The translations under genes were made by a program, and so were the position numbers. Source: Anas platyrhynchos (lineage: Eukaryota; Chordata; Aves; Anseriformes; Anatidae). Taken from it: DNA of 64,000 bases. The DNA lies in contig NC_092594.1 in NCBI RefSeq assembly GCF_047663525.1, positions 38,630,001 to 38,694,000 of the forward strand. Reading direction: 5' to 3'. The notes under the pieces are model-generated. The model was given only the letters and a program-made list of their open reading frames with translations. It was not told where the DNA came from and did no database searches. Shown one piece after another: positions 13,330 to 40,900 of this stretch. Position 1 is the stretch's first letter. Each line of letters begins with the position of its first letter.

Positions 13330-29971
<16,642 letters not shown>

Positions 29972-30435
29972 CCCGAGCCTCGGCCGCCGGCACCGCCCCG
30001 CAGGGTGGCGGAGCCCGGCCCGGCCCGGCCCAGCGCCCGCCCCGGGCTCAGGGAGGCAGCAGCGGGAGGCACGGCCCCGGCCTCAGCCCCAGCGCCATTT
30101 GGTGCCGCACCAAAAAGGCTGGGGCTGGGAAGGGAGCGGGTACAAAGCCGGGCATGTGGGGAGGGAAAACAGGCCGGGAGCTGTGTGCTGGCAGCAGAAC
30201 GGAGGGTACAAAATTCCTACAAAAGGAGATGGAGAAACAAGCCAGCTGCAGCTGGACGCTGTGTGGCTCAGATTTCACTTCCTTCCTCTCCCCCTTTTTA
30301 TTTAAGGTCTTCACCTCTGTCGCAGGAGTGAATGCAGACCAAATAACCTGGAAAGCGCTGTAAATATACATGTCAAGTAGCTACACAAAAAGGCACTTTT
30401 ACTTCAACTTGTTTCCTTGTCACCCAGTGTTGGCA

Positions 30436-30518
30436 AACTAAGTGAAAATACTCCAGGAGTTGGAGTTGATGATCCTTATGGGTCCCTTCCAACTCGGGAT
30501 ATTCAGTGATTCTGTGAC
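30436..30518 (+). mobile_element. CR1 LINE 3' end
   Basis: This is a clear avian CR1 tail: GATCCTTATGGGTCCCTTCC, AACTCGGGATATTCAGTG and the terminal ATTCTGTGA. It is 5'-truncated and carries no coding sequence. Confidence 0.85.
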
Positions 30519-31139
30519 TCCCACCTGATTAGTGCTGGCTGCCCACCAACACCTGCCATTGCTGGTGACCAGCCCTGGCTTCGGCTCCTGGGTGCAGTTG
30601 GTGTCTGACCCAGCCGGCAGAGCCTCTAAGAAGCAAATAAAGAAACACGCTTCTCCCTCAGTCATTAAAAACTTACAGCCATTTGAGTTTTCAAGCACCT
30701 GGCGTTCCAAACACAACCTTTTCACTTTTATTTTTTTAATCTACAATCTAAGTCCCATTGAATGTAGAAGTAGTTCGTTAAGGGCTAAATAGCACCGTGG
30801 TGAGCGGGTCGCTGATTCGAGCCCCCACCATACGTTGTGCTCTGGGCTGTGACCAAGGACTTGGCCCTTTTGGTTTTAACCCCTTTTCAGTTCTCATTTT
30901 TCCTCTCACACTGGGAGTCACCGGGCACCACCCCATAGGAAAACTCTGGATATTTCAACCCGGCCTTTATATAAAGCGCTGGCACCTGCCAGTTGTGTGT
31001 GAGGCGCTCAGGTTAAACTTGGAGGCAGACACCTGCAAGCGTGGGGGTGAAGCAAGCCGAGGTGGCTCCCCCAGAAGCCATGACAGGGGCTGGGAGGGGC
31101 GGCGTTCCCGCACCGATTAACGCTACAAACACCTTGATG
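30519..31139. other. Spacer between CR1 elements in the LRRC40/SRSF11 intergenic region
   Basis: Mixed single-copy sequence with no gene recognised. It contains the 12-bp palindrome CTTTATATAAAG at 30965-30976, which resembles a TATA box, and has low CpG compared with the islands on both sides. Confidence 0.5.
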
Positions 31140-31327
31140 CACGTTAACGTTCACATTGGAACGGGCTGCCCAGGGAGGTGGTGGAGCCACCATCCCTGGA
31201 GGTCTTTAAAAGACGTTTAGATGTAGAGCTTAGGGATATGGTTTAGTGGGGACTGTTAGCGTTAGGTCAGAGGTTGGACTCGATGATCTTGAGGTCTCTT
31301 CCAACCTAGAAATTCTGTGATTCTGGG
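31140..31327 (+). mobile_element. CR1 LINE 3' end beside the SRSF11 promoter
   Basis: A well-preserved CR1 3' end: GAACGGGCTGCCCAGGGAGG, GGAGTCACCATCCCTGGAGG-like words, GGTTGGACTCGATGATCTTG and a terminal ATTCTGTGATTCTG tail. It ends about 45 bases before the first NRF1-like site of SRSF11. Confidence 0.92.
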
Positions 31328-31373
31328 ATTATTTTACAACCACTTTTGGTCCCTCAGGAACCAACAGAGCACT

Positions 31374-31383
31374 GCGCATGCGC
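31374..31383. promoter_or_regulatory. NRF1-like site 1
   Basis: GCGCATGCGC, the perfect palindromic NRF1 core. Confidence 0.75.
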
Positions 31384-31440
31384 CACACCCGCGGCGCGCA
31401 CGCACTGAGGCGCCGCAGCCTCCCCCCCCCCAGCCCCACT

Positions 31441-31450
31441 GCGCAGGCGC
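31441..31450. promoter_or_regulatory. NRF1-like site 2
   Basis: GCGCAGGCGC, one base from the NRF1 core. Confidence 0.55.
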
Positions 31451-31499
31451 CGCCCCCCCCCTCCCCGCGCGTCCCCGGCCGAAGGCGGGAGGGGGCGCG

Positions 31500-31511
31500 C
31501 GCGCACGCGCA
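31500..31511. promoter_or_regulatory. NRF1-like site 3
   Basis: CGCGCACGCGCA matches the full YGCGCAYGCGCR consensus. Confidence 0.7.
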
Positions 31512-31521
31512 GTGGCAGCAG

Positions 31522-31542
31522 CGGCGGCGGCGGCGGCGGCGG
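31522..31542 (+). repeat. (CGG)7 microsatellite in the SRSF11 5' region
   Basis: Seven perfect CGG units lie in the promoter or 5' UTR. Confidence 0.85.
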
Positions 31543-31591
31543 CTCGGTGCGGGCCGCGGGGCTGCGTGCGGCGGCGGGGCGCGCGCGCGCT

Positions 31592-31601
31592 GCGCCTGCG
31601 C
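31592..31601. promoter_or_regulatory. NRF1-like site 4
   Basis: GCGCCTGCGC, one base from the NRF1 core. Confidence 0.5.
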
Positions 31602-31609
31602 GGTGGGCG

Positions 31610-31648
31610 GCGGCGGGGGATTGTGGGATACTGCGGCCCGGCGGGCGG
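31610..31648 (+). other. SRSF11: SRSF11 5' noncoding exon, 3' end
   Basis: The GTGAGT donor at 31649 and the acceptor TTCGCAG ending at 31814 define a 166-bp intron before the coding start. The left border given here is arbitrary, because the transcription start is not readable. No ATG lies between this border and the donor. Confidence 0.55.
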
Positions 31649-31814
31649 GTGAGTGAGGCGCCGCGCGGCGCGGTGGGGGCGGCGGGGGCCGGGAGCGGCC
31701 CTGACGGGGCCCGGCCGGGCGGGGGGGGCCGCTGAGGGCTTCCCGGAGCCGCCCGGAGCTGGAGGAGCCGCCCGGCCCTCGGCCGCTGACCCCCCTCTCC
31801 CCGTGTGTTCGCAG

Positions 31815-31952
31815 CGGCGGCGCGATGGCCTCCAGCAGCGGCACCGACGTGATCCAGGTGACCAACGTGTCCCCCAGCGCCAGCTCCGAGCAGATGCGGA
31901 CGCTCTTCGGCTTCCTGGGAAAGATCGAGGAGCTGCGCCTCTTCCCCCCGGA
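31815..31952 (+). CDS. SRSF11: SRSF11 coding exon 1 (ten 5' UTR bases, then start)
   Basis: Coding begins at 31825 and gives residues 1-42 plus two bases of D43. It covers RRM strand 1, helix 1 and strand 2 (QVTNVSPSASSEQMRTLFGF). The donor is GA|GTGAGT. Confidence 0.94.
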
Positions 31953-34900
31953 GTGAGTCGGCCCGGCCGCCTCCCCTCCCCCCCTCCCGGCACGCCTCCC
32001 GCCGCCATGGCGCCCGGCACGGCTCGGCACGGCCCCGAGCCGCGGGTGTGGGGCCTGGGGGGGCCTTCGCGGCCTCTTTCCCGGCGGAGCCGCCCGTGCT
32101 GGGCAGGCAGCGGGGCTGCAGGAGGCTGCTGGGGGCCTGGTCCCCAGCTGGTGTTAAGGACAGCAGCGTGGTTCCCTGGTAAAAGTTGTGCACAAAGCGG
32201 GCGGCTGGGGGCTGATCCACAAGCCTGATTGGTGCCATTTTCAGGGAAAAAGGCATCGCAGTGTGAGTTTTTTTATCACTCAGCCTTCAATCGCTGCTAG
32301 CCCAAAGCCAGGGGTGCTTGTCCGTCCCGCCAGCCGGTCACAGATCACGCTGAGGATCGGTTTTCTGGGGCTCCGTGCAGTTCCTTTGAGTTGGCCAGCG
32401 GTGACTTCATGTCGGGAATTAGGCGCGGAAGGAAGGGGGATGTGTTCGTAGCTGGGTGTGGGACACTGCCAGGCCTGAGCGCTGCTGTGCGAGGGCCGGG
32501 ACAGCCGTACTGCAGCGGCACAGCAGCGGTGCTCAGCAGCCAACCGAGTGAACTGCATTAAAAAAAAAATGCGGTTATTTGAGGTGCTGCTCGATACTTT
32601 AATGTTTTGTCCAGGTTTCAAGAGAGGTTACTATAGGTGAGCTCTGCTTCTGAAACTTTGTACTGTTTTAGATACACATTAACTAAGGTGTCAGAAGATG
32701 GCTTCTGTGGTTTCAGAATGAAGTGTTCTGAGGGGGGGAAAAAAAAAGCTCATCCCAGCAGCTCTCTTTTTGGCACAGCTGAGGCTGGCTGTGTGTTCAT
32801 GAGTTACCTCCTCTGCACCAGTGTGCTGTGAAGTGGTGGCCCCGCGAGACCTGGCTCAGAAGCCTGTGAGGGGTGTGTTGTAGGGCTGGGCTGTGAGGTG
32901 GGACAGCTGGCTCTGGAGAGTCTGAATTGAATCCTGGTGTCTGTAGTGTCTGATACTAGTTGGGTACGAGGGGATACCTGTGTTCAAAGGAAACTTTTTG
33001 GATTGTGTCCCGGTGTACGTTTGTTTCCACCAGGCTGGGCTGCACTTGCCTGCTGCCTTCTGCCTCCTTTGTTCTGGCATTGGGGGTTTTGTGGTTTCAG
33101 CTGGGCTGCTTGATTTCTACAGAAGATCAGTGAGCCGCCTGCCTTTACTCAGTGCCCCTGAGGGCTCGCTGCTGACCAAGGGAAAGGCAGCACGATGCAA
33201 ATAACTCCAGTGACCCAGATTCCAAGTATCACACAGCAGAAGACTAAAAATCAGTGAAAACATTTGGCCTACATTTCTTAGGTTTCAACTCTGTAAATGA
33301 AAGAGGAAGGCAGTGCTTCGCCGTGGAGGGATGTCGGGAAGGGTCCTGAGTATTTATGAAACAGGCAGAGCCATAGAAGAGATGAACGCAGGAGAGGAAA
33401 TGCATCGTAGCTAAATGGGTCTGGCACAGAGATGGAGAAAATATTGAAGAGCTGCGGGAGTGAGCTTTATTGTGTCTTTGCTGCAGAGTGTAGGGCTTGG
33501 TAGAAAAACAGCACGTGTGCAAATTGTGAGTGCATTTAAATTAGCCAAATGTTGTGCTCTTGATGAAAATGAGAACTCGGGGGTTTTTGGGCTGGGGTTA
33601 AATTTCTAATTTGACTATTTAAAGTTTTTTTCCCGCTGTTCCCTTTGTGCGGCTGTCCCGGCAGAGATGCTGAGGGCTCTGCCTGGCACCTCGGGACCCG
33701 CCGCGGGTCTCCGCTGGGGTGCGCAGGGATCGGTCGCGGCAGGTCCCTGCCGGGCTGCAGCGCCAGGGGGCAGTGCTTTGCTCCGCCGCCACACGGTGCT
33801 GCCAGGGGAGGGATGCTCTGAGGGCTTCAGCTTCACTTCACCCTGGAGAGAGGTTTACTTCCTAGCAGCAGCAGGTTCTTTCGTCTCTTTGAGTGCTTTC
33901 CAGTTCCTCCTCCTGACTTCTCCCTGCTGTTGGCATTCACCCATTTTTTGGGGGTAAAGGACAAATTAAATGTGTAATTTCTCTCCCTAATCTGACTCTC
34001 TCTCTATCCCAGATTGTACCGGGGTTCTTTCTTACACACGCTGTTCCCGGGCACCCGTTTCATTGCTCTCCTCCTCAGCTGATCTCTCTCCTGTCACTTT
34101 GATCCTGCTGTCCCCGGTAGAAGTTTGTTATCATCGTGGGCTTCCAGAACAGACACTTCCTTAACTTCTCTCCATTTCTCCTTCTCTGCCATCGTCCATC
34201 TCCATTCTAGTTTATTTAATCAGCTGTTACAGGCTTTACATGCTCCTCAGCTTCATGTTGCAGCTGTAATCCACAGCAGGCTCCGTAACTTCTCCTCCTT
34301 GTAAAGGAGGGTTTCACCCCTGCTGCTGCTGCTTTTTCCCAACTCCATGACAGGCAGCACTGAAAAGTGGAGGGGATGGACTTTGGAGAGGGCTTGAAAA
34401 AAAAAAAAAACAGATACATCCACACACACACTTACATGTTAAAAAAGCTAATTTCAGTACATCCTGTTTAGCCTAAGAAAAGTGACTTTACATCAAAGCT
34501 TGAGTACAAAAGGATTTACTGGCAGAACTGCTACCGGTGTTACAGACACCAGTGTATTTTCTGGCCCTGCTCATGTGCAGGAACGGTCCAGTCAAATTGT
34601 TATGGATGGAGAAATTTACCAAGAAAAAAACACATTGGATGGAAAACTAACATCTACAGTGCCAAAGCTTAATAAAATTAGGAATGTACATTTTAATGAT
34701 TTGATAAGCTGGATGACAGTAATTGCAAGATCTTTTCCCTCCTCTGCAATAACTGAAGTGACAGCTAGACGGAGGCGCTCCGCAGAATCCTGGCTTTGCC
34801 TGCAGTTGCCACTGGGAGTTGGGTGCTCAGTGAGAAAAGGATGACAACTTGGGCTTCAAAGTGAAGAGCATGGCTGGGTATTTTTACTCTGTTTCTTCCC

Positions 34901-37900
34901 ACTCTGGTATGAATATGGTAATGCTGAAGAGCATCTCTTGCTTGCACAATCGTGTCACTCCAGCCTGCTTCTAGCTTCGTTTTACATGAGCAAGAAGCTT
35001 TATGTAAGCGGCAGGAGCGTACCTTCAGAAATCAGATTAATGTTTAAAATGCTGGCTGCGCTGTGTGGGAACGCTGCTTCTGTTTGGAGGCTGGGAGGTG
35101 AAGGTTGGAGTGCCCCGCTGCCCTGTTGTGTTTCAGAATCGGTGCAGTGTCGAGCTGCAGTAGGTCGTCGTGTGTCCCAGTGTTTGTCGTCCTGATGTTT
35201 GGGAGTTCCTGGTGTGTTGTCTCTCTGTTGGGTTGGAAGGGCCTTCCTTGGCCTCTGCTGTCAGTGTTCTGTTCACAGCCGCAGGTTGGATAGTTCTGGT
35301 TTTAATACTTCTAAAAGATAAAAGGCACTGGCTCCAAACTAGTTTTTAATGCCAGATGAGATGTAAAGTACCTATTTAAGGGTAACCTAATATTCGTTTA
35401 AGACAGCTGTTGAGTTTATGTAACTTGTTGGGCTGAGCCTGTGCCGGGTGGTGAAGGTTAGGTAGTGTTTTGGCATTCACACTGACAAGAACTTGTAGTA
35501 GATGTTGTTCTTGTTTGGTATCAAAGTCATTCTCCTTTCTCCTAAATTCTGACAGGTTCTCTCTCAGGTGATTAAAGACTTGATCGGTTTGCTTCAACTT
35601 AGATGAAACAGTTTGGCAGTGGGATGCACTTCAAGAAACTACTACTGTACCTGTACCTGCTTGGTAAAGGCAGGTGATTGTCATGAGGAGTTGTTCAGCA
35701 TTGCTCAGACCTAGCTCTTCGGAATAATTTGTGTCTGATACTTCAGGGCAGAGCTGAAGGGTGGCTGTATCTGGCCCTGGTTAGAAGCTGGGCTTTGAGG
35801 GACTTGCTACTGCTTGCTGCATCTGCTCTGGGTCTTCTGCAGGCATCTCTTAGCTCATCTGCAGCACAGTTGTCTGTGTAACATTTTCTTTTGCTTTCTT
35901 GTGGTTGATACCTCCGGCTAAAGGAAAATCTGCACGGTTTCCTGGCTATATGGTCACTCAAAACTTGTGTGGTCTCTTGGATTTTCCATGCCCGAGGATT
36001 TTTCCGCAGCTCTGCTGACAGGCACCTGTGTGAGCTGTGGAGTAGGCAGGGACCCGTCTTACAGAGGATTTTATGGTTACTGGTGGGTTGTTCAGAAAGT
36101 TTTCACCTGTTAGTGAGATTTCAGCTGTAGTTTTGCCTACATGAATTTCCTGCGTTTTTGGGTTTAGTGCTGTTACTGCTGAGTAGTAGGCATATATTTA
36201 GCAGTGCACAGCCCTTCAAAATGAGCTTGGCAGATCTGTGCGTGAGTGTTTGGCTAAGGGAAGTATAATGGAGGTTGGCTTAGAAGCTTTCCTGGAATTG
36301 TGTTAATAGGGAAAATCGTAATGGCATTTTGCATCGTTATCCTCTTCACAGTGTACTGCAAAAACCTAACGTGGGGGCTAACGCAGAGAGTATAAAACTG
36401 CTGTTCTTGTCAACTTCTGTCGTATATGAAGTAAGATAATCTTATTTCTCTTGAGTACTTCATAGCCTTCCTTTCCCACAGATAGGTCACAAAAACTAAT
36501 TTGCATGTAGGTGACTGGGCAGAGATGCATCCTGCGTACTAGAATTCATTTCCAATTACAGAAGAGGCAATGAAACTGTTCCTGTGATTTTATGGGAAAG
36601 TAGCTTCATCCAGCTGTATTTTTTTACACAGTCCGTATGACTTTCTAGCTTGCTGGAACGGGAGAGACCGTGTTAGTTACAAGTCTCGTAATGGCAGACA
36701 AGTTTCCATTTAACTAATTTCTTTTTCCTTCTTTTTCAGTGATTCTCCTTTGCCTGTTTCATCGCGTGTCTGTTTTGTAAAGTTCCATGATCCTGACTCG
36801 GCAGTTGTGGCCCAGCATCTGACAAACACTGTATTCGTTGACAGAGCGTTGATAGTCGTACCCTATGCAGAAGGTTTGTGAATTGTTTAATGGCCTATGA
36901 AGCCAACATATGATGGCATTTCGTTTCAGTATAGTTCACAAAAATGAGGATTAGTTAAATGTCGAACATACGAGAGATTAACTTTTTGAAACCCTTGGTA
37001 TATTGCAATTTGCCCATGGATTAAGTAGTTTTTTGTTGTTTAGCAACACTGAATGAAACTGGGGAGTTTAACTCTTACTGGGTTTGTGTGCCTTCAGTTT
37101 AGAATACGAACAGTTTAGGCAGAATCACTTGCAAATTATGCCCTTTATCAATTTCAGTGAGATGTTTTCCTAAATGAACTTATGCAAACAGGTCAACATT
37201 TTAAGGAAATTTTGCCATAAGTGTTTGCTTTTATCACCTATGATAAATCTCTTTATGGGAACGGTTCCTCCCACCCTGAGAGGACATGGGAGAGTAGATG
37301 AACGTTTTGGGAGATGCTGCCACTGCGTTTAGTTGGGAGCTTCCCTGGAAAGCCATTCACTCTCATTGTGAACTCCAATATACCAAGGGTTTGAATAATT
37401 ATGGTTTAATTGGGAAGTGAGATCTTCCAAGAGGTGCCAAATGGGCACTGGTGCTAGTTTTTATTCCAAGTTTTCTTGTTCAGCCTTGCTATATTTGATA
37501 GAATTTCACTAAATAATAAACTCTTCTCTCTGTTATTTGTGTGTGTGATTTTTGTAGTGGAGAAGGCAAATGCAAAGCCCTTCCAGATGACTGAAAAACA
37601 GTGGGTCCTCTGCAGCTACAGGGGATTCTAGACATTAACTAAAGGCCAGCAAGCACTCAAGTCCCCAAGTGTTTTCCTGGTGTAACCACTTGTTAACTAC
37701 ATTTTCTCTTCTTCTTTTTATTTTTACATTTTAGGGTGTTACAGTAATTTGAAAGGCAATGAGCAGGGTTTTTGGAACTTAAAAGCAAAGTGCTGAGAAG
37801 ACACCTCTTCTTGCAGAAGTCTTATTAAACTCTTCTAGACTTGCTTTAGAAGTAATTGATTTCCATTGTACTGTTTCTTGATTTACTTCTGAAATAATGG

Positions 37901-40900
37901 ATTTTCCCAAATTGCTTGAATTAAATACAACCTCTGCAGATTAAGTCATGCTACAATAATAAATCTGGTACACGGCCTGGGTTCAGACCTTTTGCCAAGA
38001 CATAATGCTATAGAATGTCTTTTGAGGCCTGGGGAGCTGTCTTATCTTTGTATTCCTGCAATTTAAAAGATACGAAAACTTAATTTATGGGCTGTAGGAA
38101 TCTGCAGCATGACCTTTGACTGAGACTTGCTGCTTTTTGCTAGTACAGAACCCGTTCTGAAATTGCTGTTGAGTTATTGCCTCTGCTTTCGCTAGTTAGG
38201 TATAACAGCAGTTGAAAGACATCTCATTCTCCTCTTTATATTAAAGCATGATAAAGTAGCGGTCCACCTGAGCTTATACTGAAATACTCTCCAAGGCCTA
38301 AGGTGAAAAATGTTAGTGTTTAACTTTTCCAGTAAGGATAAAAACAACTTTCTCTTTGTCCGTCTGACTTGTCCATTGTGCTTGATGGTGGATAAATCTG
38401 GCACATAGAGAAATCTGCCCAGTAGTTTTGGTTTGGACTGGATAAAGAAAATAAACTACCCATTTATTGTATTTTAATGGGCCCGTTTAAGTCACGGGGT
38501 TCCTTATGGGCTGTTTCTTGTGGTGGTAAATCAGAATGATAATGGGTTTGGCATACTGTTGTGGCATATCGCAAGAGATGTGTTCAGCCAATAAAGTTGT
38601 GCCCCCTGGTTTTGTAATCATATGCTTTTGTCCCTGTATTGGAGTATAGTTTTCCCTCCAAATACATACTGCCAGGCTCCCAAGTCAACAACTTACTGAA
38701 GCACGATACAGCAAAATTCTTAAAGCCACAGTGGAATTGCTCACGTGCTTAAAGTCAGGCATATGCTTAACTGGTGTGCTGAACTGGGCCCTTTTTGCTT
38801 TTGTTTTCTACTGTGATAATTCTGTATTAATATTGCCTGTCACTAAAGTGAATGTTTATTATCTGTTTAGTGCAGTACTTATCCCCTATATCACAAGTGC
38901 ACTCCAATTGTAGCATACACAGACATTTTGGTGTTGGCTGTTGCTTTGTGTTATAGAACTATACACAAAGTCTACGGTAAGGTTTAGTATTAATTGTAAT
39001 TTTCACTGTGATATTCCTAGATTTGGAAGGAACTCTAAGATTAAAGGTGGCTGGGGGGGGTATATAGGTTCTTTGGTTAATGTTTGTTTCTTTTGTCTGT
39101 TTCTTTTTCTTTCATTTCTACACATTCATACAGTATTTCATGGTTCTAACAAAGCAGCAGTAAAAAAAACTCTTGAAGCATGAAAATTAACTGGTGAGGG
39201 GCCTCATTGCTTTTTTTTTTAAATTGTAGTTTATTTATTTCTAAATACTTTTTTAAAAAACAATTAGAGGATCAGATGCATGATTTTTTTTTAATGAATG
39301 CAGATCTTCTATGAGGTGTCTCAAAATAAGTCTGAGGATTTGTATTTAGATGCCAGAAATGTTGTAGTTGCACTAATTTGAAATGTTTAGATATAATTTA
39401 TAAATATCCTCTGAGACATAATTTTGCATGCAAAATTACCCCATAATCTTTCTGTAGGTATGTTAATATATTTATGCATTAATGCCCTTTATCTAAATGA
39501 CCTTTTTCCCCCCCTCTCCCTCCATAACTTTTGGTATCTAAATTGATGACAGCTCAATGACACAAGCAAGATAACAGTGCTGTGTATTATACATTTGTTT
39601 ATATTATCGGCACTCTCAGTATAGGTGGAAGGAACCATTACCTTTATTTAACAGTGGTTTTTCTTTTTTGTTGTTGTGTTTTACAGTTCTTTTCCCTGGT
39701 TCAGCCTGAACTATATACCAGGCCCTGCTGAAAATACCACCCAACAGTTTTCTTCTGCAGCTTATCCAGTTTCTCTTAAGTGCCCTGTACATATTGTATG
39801 TTTTATGATGAGATGCAGTTTCTTAATATGTATTACAGAAACACTACTGGTATTTGCAAATATATAGTAAAATTGTTTTATTGAACTCTCATTTTGGGGG
39901 CTTGGGCACATTAACAAATTAATCCATCTGTATAGGGCTTTTGCTGTTGGATAGAATAAAAAATACCTACATAAGTACTTGTTTCACAGTAGGACCCTTA
40001 AAATGATATGTGCAGAGCAGGCAGTAAAATAAGACACTTGTCTTAGTTGGCTGCAAGATTTGGGGCCGGAAGTTTCTTCTGAAATGGCAGTATGTAGCAG
40101 CATTCTTGGTACAATAAGCATGGCACATATTGGAACATAAGCATTTTACTGCACAGGTAAGGAATGTGCCACCATATACTGTACGTATGCACCTGCCCAC
40201 CCACAGACACACACACACAGCGTGTATTTGAAGATCTGCAGACTTTCATTTTTATTTGACAAGTCAGCAAAAGCCCTACGCTTGATTCAACAAAATATAT
40301 TTCCATACCTTCTCTTAAGTTTTACAAAATTTATATGGTAGGTGTAAAAGAAAACATAGTGAACTGTACCATATTATTAACCCCTAAATCAAACTTTTTT
40401 TGTCTTGTGTATCTTGATTTTTCTGTGTGCTTTATAGTGAAGCAGCCGACACGAGTCGTTGTTCATAAAACAGCTTTTGAAAGTTGAGAGCACACCCCTG
40501 GAGAACCGACTGTGCTTGCTTACGTTTGGTTCATGACTTAAAAATCGAGTACAGGTGATGAAATCTTGGCAGTGTTAACAAAAAAGTAGTGTGTATTGTG
40601 CTATTTTTTTGCTCTAGATACTTAACCATTTGTAGAGAAAAAGGAACAGTCAAATTTTCACACATTGAAGTTTCGTTCTGACAAAAAATTTAATGATAAA
40701 TATTAATAGACATCAAGCTTTGTATTTTAGCCAACATAAGTACTTTCAACAAACTCAGGTGGTGTATCAGGGAGACATTTTCTGGGTGTATTTGTGTATT
40801 TTCTGCTATTGAAATAGAATGCGTTCTAATGCCAGGCTATTTCTCTGCAGGAGTTATTCCTGATGAGACTAAGGCTTTGTCTCTCTTGGCACCAGCTAAT

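Larger units (their letters stand above)
31370..32060 (+). promoter_or_regulatory. SRSF11 CpG-island promoter
   Basis: About 700 bases of extreme GC and CpG content surround the SRSF11 5' exons. It holds four NRF1-like motifs and a short CGG repeat. No TATA box is visible, as expected for a housekeeping splicing-factor promoter. Confidence 0.85.

Noticed and set aside
31329-32256. Antisense open frames of 230-300 codons over the SRSF11 promoter and first exon
   Set aside because: Same composition effect; the products are Arg/Pro/Gly/Ala-rich with no domain, and the true exon lies on the other strand.
35215-35255. GGGTTGGAAGGGCC-like word suggestive of CR1
   Set aside because: Only about 14 bases resemble CR1 and the flanks do not fit.
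39018-39055. TTTGGAAGGAACTCTAAGATT-like stretch resembling an antisense CR1
   Set aside because: Too short and too diverged; no ATTCT-type tail beside it.
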